Shown here piece by piece: positions 55,026 to 64,000 of a stretch of 64,000 bases of DNA. Origin of the DNA: Pararge aegeria (taxonomy: Eukaryota > Arthropoda > Insecta > Lepidoptera > Nymphalidae); NCBI RefSeq assembly GCF_905163445.1, contig NC_053193.1, positions 4,092,001 through 4,156,000 of the forward strand, written 5' to 3'. The notes under the pieces are model-generated. The model did no database searches and was not told the DNA's origin. It was given only the letters and a program-made list of their open reading frames with translations. Position numbers and translations under genes: made by a program. Positions within the stretch are counted from its first letter, which is position 1, and each line of letters starts with the position of its first letter.

Positions 55026-55159
55026 AGTGGGTAGAATAGTGTCTGGTTGGTGTAGTTGCAGGTAATTATCACGGGCTCCTAGGCTTAACTCCTTAGTCGA
55101 GCCAAAAAATTACGAACTAAGCAGATAAGGTAATAATTAAATGGTAATGCAATAATTAA

Positions 55160-55609
55160 TCCCTATCCCTACCCTACTAATATTATAAATGTCAATGTAA
55201 GTTTGTTTGTTACGCTTTCACGCAAAAACTACTTAACCGATCCTCATGAAACTTTGCACACATATTCTTGGAAGTGTTAGAAGTAATATAGGATACTTTT
55301 TATCCCGACCTTAAGCTCGGTTCCTTTGGGAGAGGGGATGACAGTGTTTGACGATTTTACACCATAACTCCGACAAATTATAACCGATTTAAATAATTAT
55401 TTTTGTACTATAGAGGTTATAATATGTGTTCAATTTTGCCCAAAGTTTGTGTGGATCTGAATGTGGTTGGAGATAGAGGACAGAAATCATCAGCGGACAA
55501 CAGCAAACCCCTCATTTAAGGCTTAGCGATACTGAATACTTTAATTTTTTTTAGAACTACAGCTAACTACAGCTAAATCAAACGCAGACGAAGTCGCAAG
55601 CAACAGTTA
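55160..55609 (+). mobile_element. Helitron-like element
   Basis: It begins TCCCTATCCCTACC after A. It has ctttcacgcaaaaactactt and ends gacgaagtcgcaagcaacag. The 3' terminus is mutated (GTTA for CTRR). Confidence 0.65.
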
Positions 55610-56005
55610 TTTCTATATTTTCACAGATTACAAAGTAGGTTGTTGGAAACAATTAGAGTCGATAGAGCTATTAAATGATTATCATTTTTTTCAATCTTTC
55701 GTACGTTCTCAGGGTTTAAGATCGTTTAAATATAATTGTACGGGCTAATTATTTTACACCAACTTTCCTTATAAAGTGGTATTACTTAAAACCCTGATTA
55801 AAAGCTGAAACTCATTGAAATTCTTTAATATTTCACAATTCGTAAATCTAATTACGACGACGACAAGGGATATAACGGTAGCATGCAGAAAAGTCTATAA
55901 ATTACATACGTCTAGCAGTGGGCGTCGATGAGAGATAATGACGAGACCTAAGTAGTGATATTAATCGGGGTCGGTGCAAAGTTGAATCTCTAATTTGGTC
56001 ACCAC
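55610..56005. other. Intergenic, nothing recognised
   Basis: No feature was called. Confidence 0.4.
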
Positions 56006-56009
56006 CAAA

Positions 56010-56297
56010 CCGGACCCCATTACAGGCCCACTACAGAGCACGGGTCTCCTCCCACAATGAGACTCCCCGACGTTGGCCCAGTGCGGATTGGTGGACTCCA
56101 CATACCTTTTAGAACATTATGTAGAACTCTCAGGCATGCAGGTTTCCTCACGATGTTTTCCTTCACCTTCGAAGCAAGTGATATTTTTTAATTACTTAAA
56201 ACGCACATAACTTAGAAAAGATAGAGGTGCTTGGATTCGAACTCGGCCCGCCGAAAGTGAAATCGAGCGACCCACTGCGCTATCACCATCTCATTCA
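56010..56297 (-). mobile_element. SINE S2 copy
   Basis: gcccactacagagcacgggt, ctcaggcatgcaggtttcct and the head near 56297. Confidence 0.8.
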
Positions 56298-56314
56298 TCC
56301 TCAGCCAATTACGT

Positions 56315-56584
56315 TGACTGCCGATTGGCGCAGTGGGCAGCGACACTGCTTTCTAAGTCCTAGGCTGTGAATTCGATTCCCACAACCGGAAATTGTTTTT
56401 GTGATGAACATAAATGTTTTTCAGAGTCTGGGTGTTTATCTATACATATATTATTAGTATTTATGTGTATTATATTCATAAAAATATTCAACAGCTACCT
56501 TAGTACCCATAACACAAGCTACGCTTACTTTGGGGCTAGGTGGCTATGTGTGTATTGTCGTAGTATATTTATTTATTTATTTAT
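56315..56584 (+). mobile_element. SINE S1, near full length
   Basis: gactgccgattggcgcagtg, attcgattcccac and aagctacgcttactttgggg, with (TTTA)n. Confidence 0.87.
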
Positions 56585-56845
56585 TATATACGCAAATGAA
56601 GCTGAGTGCAGAATTAGTATTCTAATAACGACAATACTGTAACACAACACCTTTGTTCAGCTATCAGACGAATGTCAGGGACAATCAAAGAAATAGATGG
56701 CATCGGAATACAACCGGAACAGTTTTTGTGATGTAATCAAGAGCGGTTGTGTGTTATATCAGTATTGGCTTGTATTGCATGGCTACATTTTAACACTAAT
56801 TTATGTATTCTCAACAGTCAAAATGAATAACGTCTTTAGTATTTA

Positions 56846-57000
56846 GACGGCCGACTGGCGCAGTGGGCAGCGACCCTGCTTTCTGCGTCATAGGCTGTGA
56901 GACACAATGTAGACATGCAAAGGCGGCCTTATTGCGGCAAGCAATCTCTTACAGGCAACCTTTGTAGATAGGAATTACAGCAAGAAAACGAGATAGTGCC
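56846..57000. mobile_element. SINE S1 head joined to a LINE 3' end
   Basis: The S1 head runs to 56899 (gacggccgactggcgcagtg). Then a minus-strand LINE tail (aaaggcggccttattgcggc) follows. Confidence 0.65.
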
Positions 57001-57244
57001 AAGAGTTCTATTACTCTTCAGTCTCGTTCATTACTCGTCAGTGTACATAGCTCTTGCGTTCCGGTACGATTATATACCACATAAACGTATATAAATTAAA
57101 ATAATGCCAATACACATTTGAAAATTTAATGTATGTTCACAAAAATGTATCAAAATTTAAAAGAAAATGTGTCTGCAATAATTTGAACGTTAGAAGCAAA
57201 AATAAACTTGCAGTGACACTAGACTACACAAAATAAGCAATTCA

Positions 57245-57668
57245 TTCAAAGGAAATTGTATACAATTATACAATAAATTACCGGTTGATATCTTGGGGAT
57301 GTCACTAAAAAAGTTCAAAGTTTATATTAAGCGAAAGCTTATAGATAAGTCCTATTATAGTAAGAAAGATTACGTAAACGATAAAAAAAGCTTGGGTGTG
57401 AACAATTGCTCTAACCAGGTTGCTTCTTAAATATTTTCTAATGACAATGTGAGATGGTGATAACAAAAAGAACACCCGGCTAAATTTGTTTTGGGATTCT
57501 TCTTAGACCAGGGCGCGATTGGGGCCCTCGTAGCTTCAGTTTTAAGTTTACGATTGTAGTTATCGCCATCACTACTCACTGGTATGTACACATTTTGTAT
57601 ATAATAATGCATCAAAAGTGCCATCTATGTGCCTATTTGAATAAAGAAATATTTGACTTTGACTTTTG
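57245..57668 (+). mobile_element. LINE 3' end with RT C-terminus
   Basis: It encodes YNKLPVDILGMSLKKFKVYI, KRKLIDKSYYSKKDYVND and a stop. A 3' UTR follows, ending tgaataaagaaatatttgac with a TTGAC-type tail. Confidence 0.75.
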
Positions 57669-58210
57669 AAACTGATTAGGCGGATGGTTTTTATAAAACT
57701 GCCGTATACCTTACAGGCTAAGAGTTGCTCGCTGCGATCGTAGACTGCATTATATTTTTTTTATAACTAATAATGGATGGATAAAGCAGACAGCCCACCT
57801 GATGGTAAGTAGAAAACCATGGCCTCTAAACTTTGCAAAACTTCCCAGGGCATGCAGGTTACACAACCAGCAAAGTGTTGCCGTGTGTCCATTAACCCGA
57901 TGCGTAGATATGAAGCCTCATGTCACTGTAATTATAGCGGTAACCACACCCTTCATACCGGAAGCAACAATTATTCTGCCGCTAAGCAGCATTGCGACAA
58001 TGCCGCTTAGTGGCAGAAATAAGCATAGTGATAGTACTTCCCCTTACCATAGTTAGTAGTCTATTACCATTTTTAGTCTGAATCTTCGGTACTTTAACAT
58101 GCCTATTCCCTTCTGTTTTGTTTGGGGTGTGTCAATTTTGTATATATTAATGTATCTATTTATATATTATATATGTATATAGGTATGTATGCAAATATAT
58201 ATGTTTATTT
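57669..58210. other. Intergenic, repeat-like
   Basis: About 57780-57900 (cagcccacctgatggtaagt and on to agggcatgcaggtt) resembles a common lepidopteran repeat. No gene. Confidence 0.4.
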
Positions 58211-58214
58211 ATAT

Positions 58215-58378
58215 ATACCGCCTACCTCTCTTCTAGAGCTGTGTTTAACGCCTTTGGTTGCCTGGAAGAGTAGCGATAAGGCCGAAAAACTATACTTTTC
58301 GTTAAAATTGTATTTATAATTTTACTATATGTTTATGGGGTGTACAATAAACGTGTATTCATTCATTCATTCCCCGGA
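58215..58378 (+). mobile_element. LINE 3' end with (CATT)n tail
   Basis: taccgcctacctctcttcta, cgcctttggttgcctggaag, and on to gtacaataaacgtgtattca. Confidence 0.75.
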
Positions 58379-59620
58379 CGAGCTCTGTGTCAAAAAGCTC
58401 TACTACTACCAAATAGGAACCTCACCTGCATTGACTGGTCTAACTCGTTGTAGTGTAAAAAAAAACTCGACTTCAACCAACGTTTAGTATTTCAGATACA
58501 TTTATTTACATAGATATCACCACCTGCAGTCTAACATCGACCTGGGCGTTAGACTGACCTTATTTATTCCCATCAGTTGGGTTTTGCCTCTCTCTTATGA
58601 GAGTAAACCTGCACTCAGCAGTGGGACATTATCTAGATAATATTTCTAGATGTTATGTATCTTTTATAAGTACTAACGGTTAGCGAGGCTATATGGAGCT
58701 CAAATACCCGGATGAACATTGATCTGTTCGGTTCAACGCACAACGTTGCGTTCCTATTTTGTGTTCATTAAAAATAATATTGTTCAAATTACAAACATAA
58801 TACGACAGGAGAGTAATAATATTAGCGAAGAAATGGAGAAAATAATTTATGGAGCACATGATAATACATAAAACACATATTTTAACGGGCACATATTTTA
58901 TCCTTTTTCCTACGGATTGTCAGACAGGATATTTATAACAACCAAGAAGAAAACGAGGAAATGAAATTCACGAAAGGATAGGTACTTATTACATAAAATT
59001 ATTACAATAATACAATTAATCAATTAAAATTAAATTTAGATAATATTTAGATTCAAAAATCAAATTCAAATTCAAAATTCATTTATTTCAAGTAGGCCTA
59101 GTTTATAAGCACTCTTGAAACGTACAGTCAATCAAATTCATGAAAGTATGTCTTCGGAGCGAGAAATAGGAGCTTTTGGTGTCTATTCCATACCTAATGA
59201 GTAATGTTTTGAACTCTATAAATGTATAATACCCTTTTAATATTGCCACCTTAAGGTACTGGTACAAAAAGATTCTGGTATACATAAAACGGGTACCAAC
59301 TTCAATTTTAAACAGAAGTAACTAAACAACCATGTTTCGTTTAAGAGTAAATTACACACATCATAATATTCTTCAAAGCCCACTATTCCGCATAGAAGCA
59401 GCGTGGTGGGTCGATGCTTCGATCGAAACAAGGTAAAAAGGTTTTAAAGCATTGGATTGGAAAGTGTAATGTTTTAAATGGTTTAGAAGGGCATAAATAA
59501 AAGATGCAAAAATTAAAAAGCTAATAATCATTTATATTACGTATGATAAAAATGCAAAAAAAGTGTCTACAATACATCAAGTCAACTGGAATGACATGAA
59601 AGCATTGACAGTCAAGTGCT
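58379..59620. other. Intergenic, with LINE-tail fragments
   Basis: cactcagcagtgggacatta (about 58615) and tttcaagtaggcctagttta (about 59086) are common lepidopteran retroelement tail motifs. No gene is supported. Confidence 0.4.
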
Positions 59621-59809
59621 TGGGGCTCCAATAACGAGTGCACGGTGAGCGCTTGGCCTTGCGACCACCACCGTTCAGGGCGGGGGCGCCTATGTCAGCG
59701 GCCGGTTACAGCGGCACCGCCACTCGTACTGCGGTGATCGACCGACCAACGCGCTTTTGAAAATCGAATCGGAGATGACAGTTTGATTCTTTTAATTTTT
59801 TTTTAAATA
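59621..59809 (+). promoter_or_regulatory. GC-rich region upstream of the GH18-like gene
   Basis: The 59640-59760 stretch (ccaccgttcagggcgggggc, gcggccggttacagcggcac) is much richer in GC than its surroundings. It is followed by an AT-rich leader directly before the ATG. It probably holds promoter and 5' UTR; no TATA box or firm start site is evident. Confidence 0.4.
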
Positions 59810-60049
59810 ATGTGGCTTTGGGTTCTTTGCGTGGCTGCGGCCGCGGTGTTTTCGGCGGAGGGCGCAGGCGCCGGCGCCGCCCGCCTTATCTGTTATGTGG
59901 AAAACGCGCGCGCTTCTGACTTTACTGAGTGCACGCACCTCGTGTACGCGGGCGACGCGAGAGGAGAAAAACTCGACGTTTTGCTAAAGGACTATAGGAA
60001 AAACAATCCACGGCTCAAGATTGTGTTGCGGGTTTCGGAGGTTGATAAG
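59810..60049 (+). CDS. Secreted GH18/chitinase-like protein, first coding exon
   Basis: The ATG at 59810 (context aaataATGt) opens 80 codons that end at a gtttgt donor, phase 0. Residues 1-20 (MWLWVLCVAAAAVFSAEGAG) form a clear signal peptide. Then RLICYVENARASDFTECTHL and VYAGDARG match the first strands of glycoside hydrolase 18 folds (CY...CTH-x-(I/V)-YA). NNPRLKIVLRVSEVDK sits where chitinases have K-x-x-x-SxGG. The SxGG motif is absent, as in non-catalytic chitinase-like/imaginal-disc-growth-factor proteins. The catalytic DxxDxDxE region would lie in later exons, which are not in the window. The product is likely secreted. The family call is moderate. Confidence 0.55.
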
Positions 60050-61590
60050 GTTTGTGCTTTTTATTGCTTTTTTAGTTTCTGGCAGATAAATTTTTCTTAA
60101 TCTCGAATTTGTTATGTTATACTGATCGATCCGATTGATAAATTTCACTTGATCTTATTTATCTAAGTTAGGTACTTATGTTATAAAACACAAAACTTTT
60201 ATGTTTTCTGCCCGTTAAATTAGATATTATCATCAGCTTCATCAGCTATTAAATCAGATATTATCTCTAATATCTAGTGGAAGATTGTTGTGGTTTACGA
60301 TAGTTTCAGCCGCCAAATTTTACTTTAAAAAAAATGTCTATTAAAAAAAACTGCATCTGATAGCTCGTGCATTGAGTAAAAGTCGGCGATATTTTTCAGA
60401 TGTTGATAAGGAGAGATATGCTATTCTTAAATAATTGGCTGATTTGCTGACCAATGGACTTTATTTCATCTTAGATTGGCTCTAATATTATAAAACTCAA
60501 GATGTTAAGCTCCATTTGATTAAAAAAAAATATAATAGGTCTGAAAAAACTATATACCATGCATTATTGTATATATGCCTTTATATACAAATACATATAC
60601 ATAGGAAATTGCACGTCCCCAGTCTAAGGTAATACGTCACTAGCATCTCGCGTGTCGGTGACGTGAAACTCTCAACGCGGCTAAATAAGTTTTCGACTTA
60701 AAAGTAACCGTTTTATAGCCCATTTACTCGACGACATTTTAAAATAATTACATTATAAATAAAATTTTATCTTTTTTTCTGCTCATTGACAAACACATTT
60801 ACACATACGTCCAATGAGCACAAGTAATCGCCAAAGCAGCAGTAGGTACAGGTCGTTTCCAGTTCCTAATTTCTTATCAAATGTTAAAAAAAAAAAACCC
60901 ATTGCTTACATTTACTTTACTTAATAAATTGACTTATTCTAACCTTTTGATAAGTTAAATTTTAACTTTAATGTAATTAAACTAACTAATTAAATTAAAC
61001 TTTGTAACTATTCAAATTTGAGACGTTCAATATTAAAATTAATGGTAGAACGTACCAGGCTCTTTTTTATGCAACTAGATCGGTATGTACCTAATATTTC
61101 ATTTAATTGGCACATCGAAAATTTAAGTATGGATTGCATTATTTTTATGGGCCTTTAATTAAAAAAAATTTAAATCAAAAATTTAAAAACAAAACCTCTA
61201 GAAGCTCAATGATAATAACTTTAGTCCACCTATGCTTAGCTAAAAAAAAAGTTGAGATACAGAACATGAGAAATGAAAATAATAATACTTATTAAAGATC
61301 AAAATAATCAGATTGGAAGCGGATTTCTTTGTTGAAAATGGCAACAAAAGTGATGTCATAAGCTGTTACTATAATTTATGTACCTACTAGTTTAATGACA
61401 GGGGCGTAAAATATGTAATCTGTGGACATCTACATTGTTAAAGCATGCAGATTGGATTACTCATTGACGCTGGGCGACTTCTTATATTTTACTTTCCATG
61501 AAAATATAGATCACGATGATTTCCCATCGTTTACTCTTTTCTTGACATCTTATTTTAAATACATATTTACATAATCATACACGCGTCACG
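60050..61590. other. First intron of the GH18-like gene, nothing recognised
   Basis: AT-rich. No second exon was recognised up to the end of the window, so this intron exceeds 3.9 kb unless an exon was missed. Confidence 0.4.
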
Positions 61591-61597
61591 TTTTTGT

Positions 61598-61718
61598 TAG
61601 TAGGGTAAATAGCCACAGCCGAAGGTTCAAACGATATAATTAAGAAATAATAAATTACAATAAATACACGCAGCTAGAGATGGAACCCGGGGCCTAACTT
61701 ATAGGCGTATCGCAAACG
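61598..61718 (-). mobile_element. SINE S3 fragment
   Basis: atagccacagccgaaggttc and gatggaacccggggcctaac. Confidence 0.6.
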
Positions 61719-61944
61719 TGCATGTTATCAAAATATATATCTATCATTTATTCTTTTTCATTTTTTTTTAAATTCTTAACAATGCTTAAAAATAGGATGT
61801 TATCAAAATATTATTATTAGAAATTAAAAATACACATATATATATACATATATATTGTCAATAGTAATGACTGTGAGCGGGCAGCCTAAGACCACAGAGC
61901 TCACTGCTGCGTCAGGGCAGTCGAATTTTCTGTTTATTAGATGT

Positions 61945-62110
61945 TTTGAATATATTTTTTTTATTGATTTGTACACTTCATTTATACATCACTACAAAAT
62001 AGGGAAATAAAGTAAGAATACAGAGAAACAAAAAGATTGGAGTAAAATACAAAAGGCGGCCTTATCGCTTAGTAGCGATCTTGGCAAGGCAACCTTAACA
62101 GGAAGAGTTA
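61945..62110 (-). mobile_element. LINE 3' end
   Basis: caaaaggcggccttatcgct and tagcgatcttggcaaggcaa; the tail side is at the left. Confidence 0.65.
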
Positions 62111-62139
62111 AACTTTTTTATAAACTAGGGTATAAATTG

Positions 62140-62362
62140 CTCTGATTTCATAGCTCAATTTTAATTGGACTGTGAGATGGTCATAACAAAAAAAACTAGC
62201 TAAGTTTTTTGTGGGCTTCTCTTAGAGGGCGCGTTTGGAACCCTCCTCGATTTAGAACCTCCCTCCTCCCTCACCTCCCAATAATGGTAATAATATACGT
62301 ATGAACACTTCATAAGTGCCTGTGATAGGACATGAATAAAATCTTTTTGAGTATGAAGTATT
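62140..62362 (+). mobile_element. LINE 3' UTR remnant
   Basis: attggactgtgagatggtca and gcttctcttagagggcgcgt resemble the 3' UTR at 57440-57660. It ends near an AATAAA. Confidence 0.55.
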
Positions 62363-62742
62363 ATAAATTTACATTCAAATAACTACATACGTTTTGTATT
62401 CCGAGAAGCCTACTTTAAAGGCTATTTTGAAACTGTCTGTATGTTGTGATGGAGCGTATCACTCGATCCTAGTAAAGAAAGTTTTGGGCGAACCAGTGCT
62501 AATTGCTCTCATTGTAAGTCCGTTGTCCGTTTACATACTAATCACTGACCCGCCTCTTACAAAACTTACCTCATCGCTCGCGTAACAAATGTTTTAAAAT
62601 ACTTCGAATGTACTGACTGGGTGTCTTTGTTACCAATTAACATAACAAATGTCTTACTGGAATACGTACATTTAGGTAAGTATACACATATACTATTTTC
62701 TCCATATACATTAGCCCTGATAAGTTTCCCGTATAAATGCAC

Positions 62743-62806
62743 CGCGTCGCGACACCCGCGTTGCGACACCTGCGTCGCGACATCCGCGTTGTGACACCCG
62801 CGTGCG
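62743..62806. repeat. GC-rich minisatellite, 14-bp unit, about 4.5 copies
   Basis: The unit cgcgtcgcgacacc varies at one to three positions per copy, in otherwise AT-rich intronic DNA. Confidence 0.88.
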
Positions 62807-62809
62807 CTG

Positions 62810-64000
62810 TTGCTTCTTTTACTAAATAACTATTACGAATATAATTAAAAAAAAAGTATTTTACAGAATATTTCTAAGCATGAAAATTTGTTCTTTTGTT
62901 TGTTTGTTTTAAAGTGTTAATCTCTTGAGCTACCAATCTGTCTAGATTTAAAATCTTTTAAGCATTTAATAATCCAAGTATTGAGGAAGGCTTAATTAAA
63001 TCTTTTTTAACTTAAAATTTTCACCCCTAAGGGGTTAAATAACGGAATGAATATATTGGTATATAGGTTGACAACTATTCTATTAGCTATTAATTTGTCT
63101 TACTGACTGAATATAGGTTTCACGATTTATACACCTAAGTATACATTTCTCTAATATCAACTGTAAATAAAAAAGAAATACGTGCAATAAATAATCAGAT
63201 AAATTATTTTAACGTCAGAAAATATGACGACATTCTTTCTTTACATTTCTTTACATTCGTAATAGTAACATTTAAAATGTTTTAAAAGTATGTATCCATG
63301 CATTCAAATTGCGTTAATTACCGGTTTTTAATTCGCGATGACAATATTTTTCTTAATTAACAAAGACCATGAGTCAGAAGGTGCTTGCGATATTTTTTAC
63401 CGGTGTCGATAACAAGTCAAGATGCACGACGCTAAGGCAATGTTGGTTTGTTTCATCTGGCCACGGCCGAAGCCACCATGTCGTAGCTAACTTTTCTTCA
63501 TTTTATAAGACTCTTAAAAACTTACTTTACCTTTATTGCAAAATAATAACTGTTATTTTAAGAGAACTAGCCAGACATGTTGTCGTTCTACAATGTAAAT
63601 AGGGCTATCACAAAACTTTCCCAAAAAATGCTTTGTTTGACGTGAAAATTATTTATACCTGGTTGTAAATAAATATAAATATAAATAAATTTATTATAAT
63701 ACGACAATCAAACTTCTCAAAATACAATTCACTGATTTAGAGGGTGCAAATCATAATACTAATATGTAGTGATTTCATCTTTATAAAGAAAAATGATTTA
63801 CATTAAGTTTGTTTGCTGTTTTCCCGGTATATAGTTTAAATTAATCATTTCAAAGTCTCCTATGTGCCTACGAAAGCCCTACCTAAATAAATTCAGGACG
63901 TCCTGATTTGATTTGGAGTGAAGAGCAAAAAAATATTAGATAATGCGTGATTTTGCAATGCATAATAAGATCATCATTATAGGAGGTGGTTATTTTAAAT
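62810..64000. other. AT-rich intron or intergenic, nothing recognised
   Basis: A 77-residue open frame at 63369-63602 shows no recognisable family or splice support. Confidence 0.4.

Noticed and set aside
57802..58056. 84-residue plus-strand frame
   Set aside because: It lies in a common repeat (cagcccacctgatggtaagt region), and frames in other copies are not conserved.

Overview
The window looks like a gene-poor, repeat-rich stretch of a lepidopteran genome, most likely a butterfly. The evidence is split genes with insect-type introns, about 65% AT intergenic DNA, and dense tRNA-derived SINEs, LINE 3' ends, Helitrons and MITEs of kinds known from Lepidoptera. The species cannot be fixed from sequence alone. 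I see no bacterial gene organisation, rRNA, CRISPR array or functional tRNA gene.

Three genes can be supported. (1) Positions 638-8148, plus strand: the last eight coding exons (about 392 residues, with clean GT/AG sites and consistent phases) of Sec15/EXOC6, the exocyst subunit that binds Rab GTPases. Its 5' half lies left of the window. (2) Positions 44013-49329, minus strand: three exons of an intracellular fatty-acid-binding protein (FABP). They include a 173-bp exon of the same size as the classical FABP exon 2. Exon 1 was not found. (3) Positions 59810-60049, plus strand: the first coding exon of a secreted protein resembling the glycoside hydrolase 18 / chitinase-like fold. Its later exons lie right of the window. 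The three genes have no evident functional link.

Layout: 1-270 degenerate minisatellite; 638-8148 Sec15 with a decayed tandem duplication of one exon in an intron; 9269-10085 a 242-bp tandem satellite; 10.4-43.5 kb almost pure transposon graveyard (SINE families S1, S2 and S3, LINE 3' ends, Helitrons including a nearly intact-looking non-autonomous one at 35980-37784, and an inverted duplication at 23.7/27.2 kb); 44.0-49.3 kb FABP; 50.5-55.6 kb MITE and Helitron cluster; 56-59.6 kb SINE/LINE remnants; 59.8-64 kb start of the GH18-like gene and its long first intron.

The more interesting structures are transposon-related. They include two hAT-type MITEs with perfect 8-bp target duplications just inside introns of two different genes, a SINE that forms the 3' end of the last Sec15 intron, several nested insertions whose order can be read, an unidentified GC-rich 367-bp insert with a 10-bp target duplication, and possible LINE-SINE tail sharing. 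I found no convincing new multi-gene system. SINE family names S1-S3 and MITE names M1-M2 are labels used only here.
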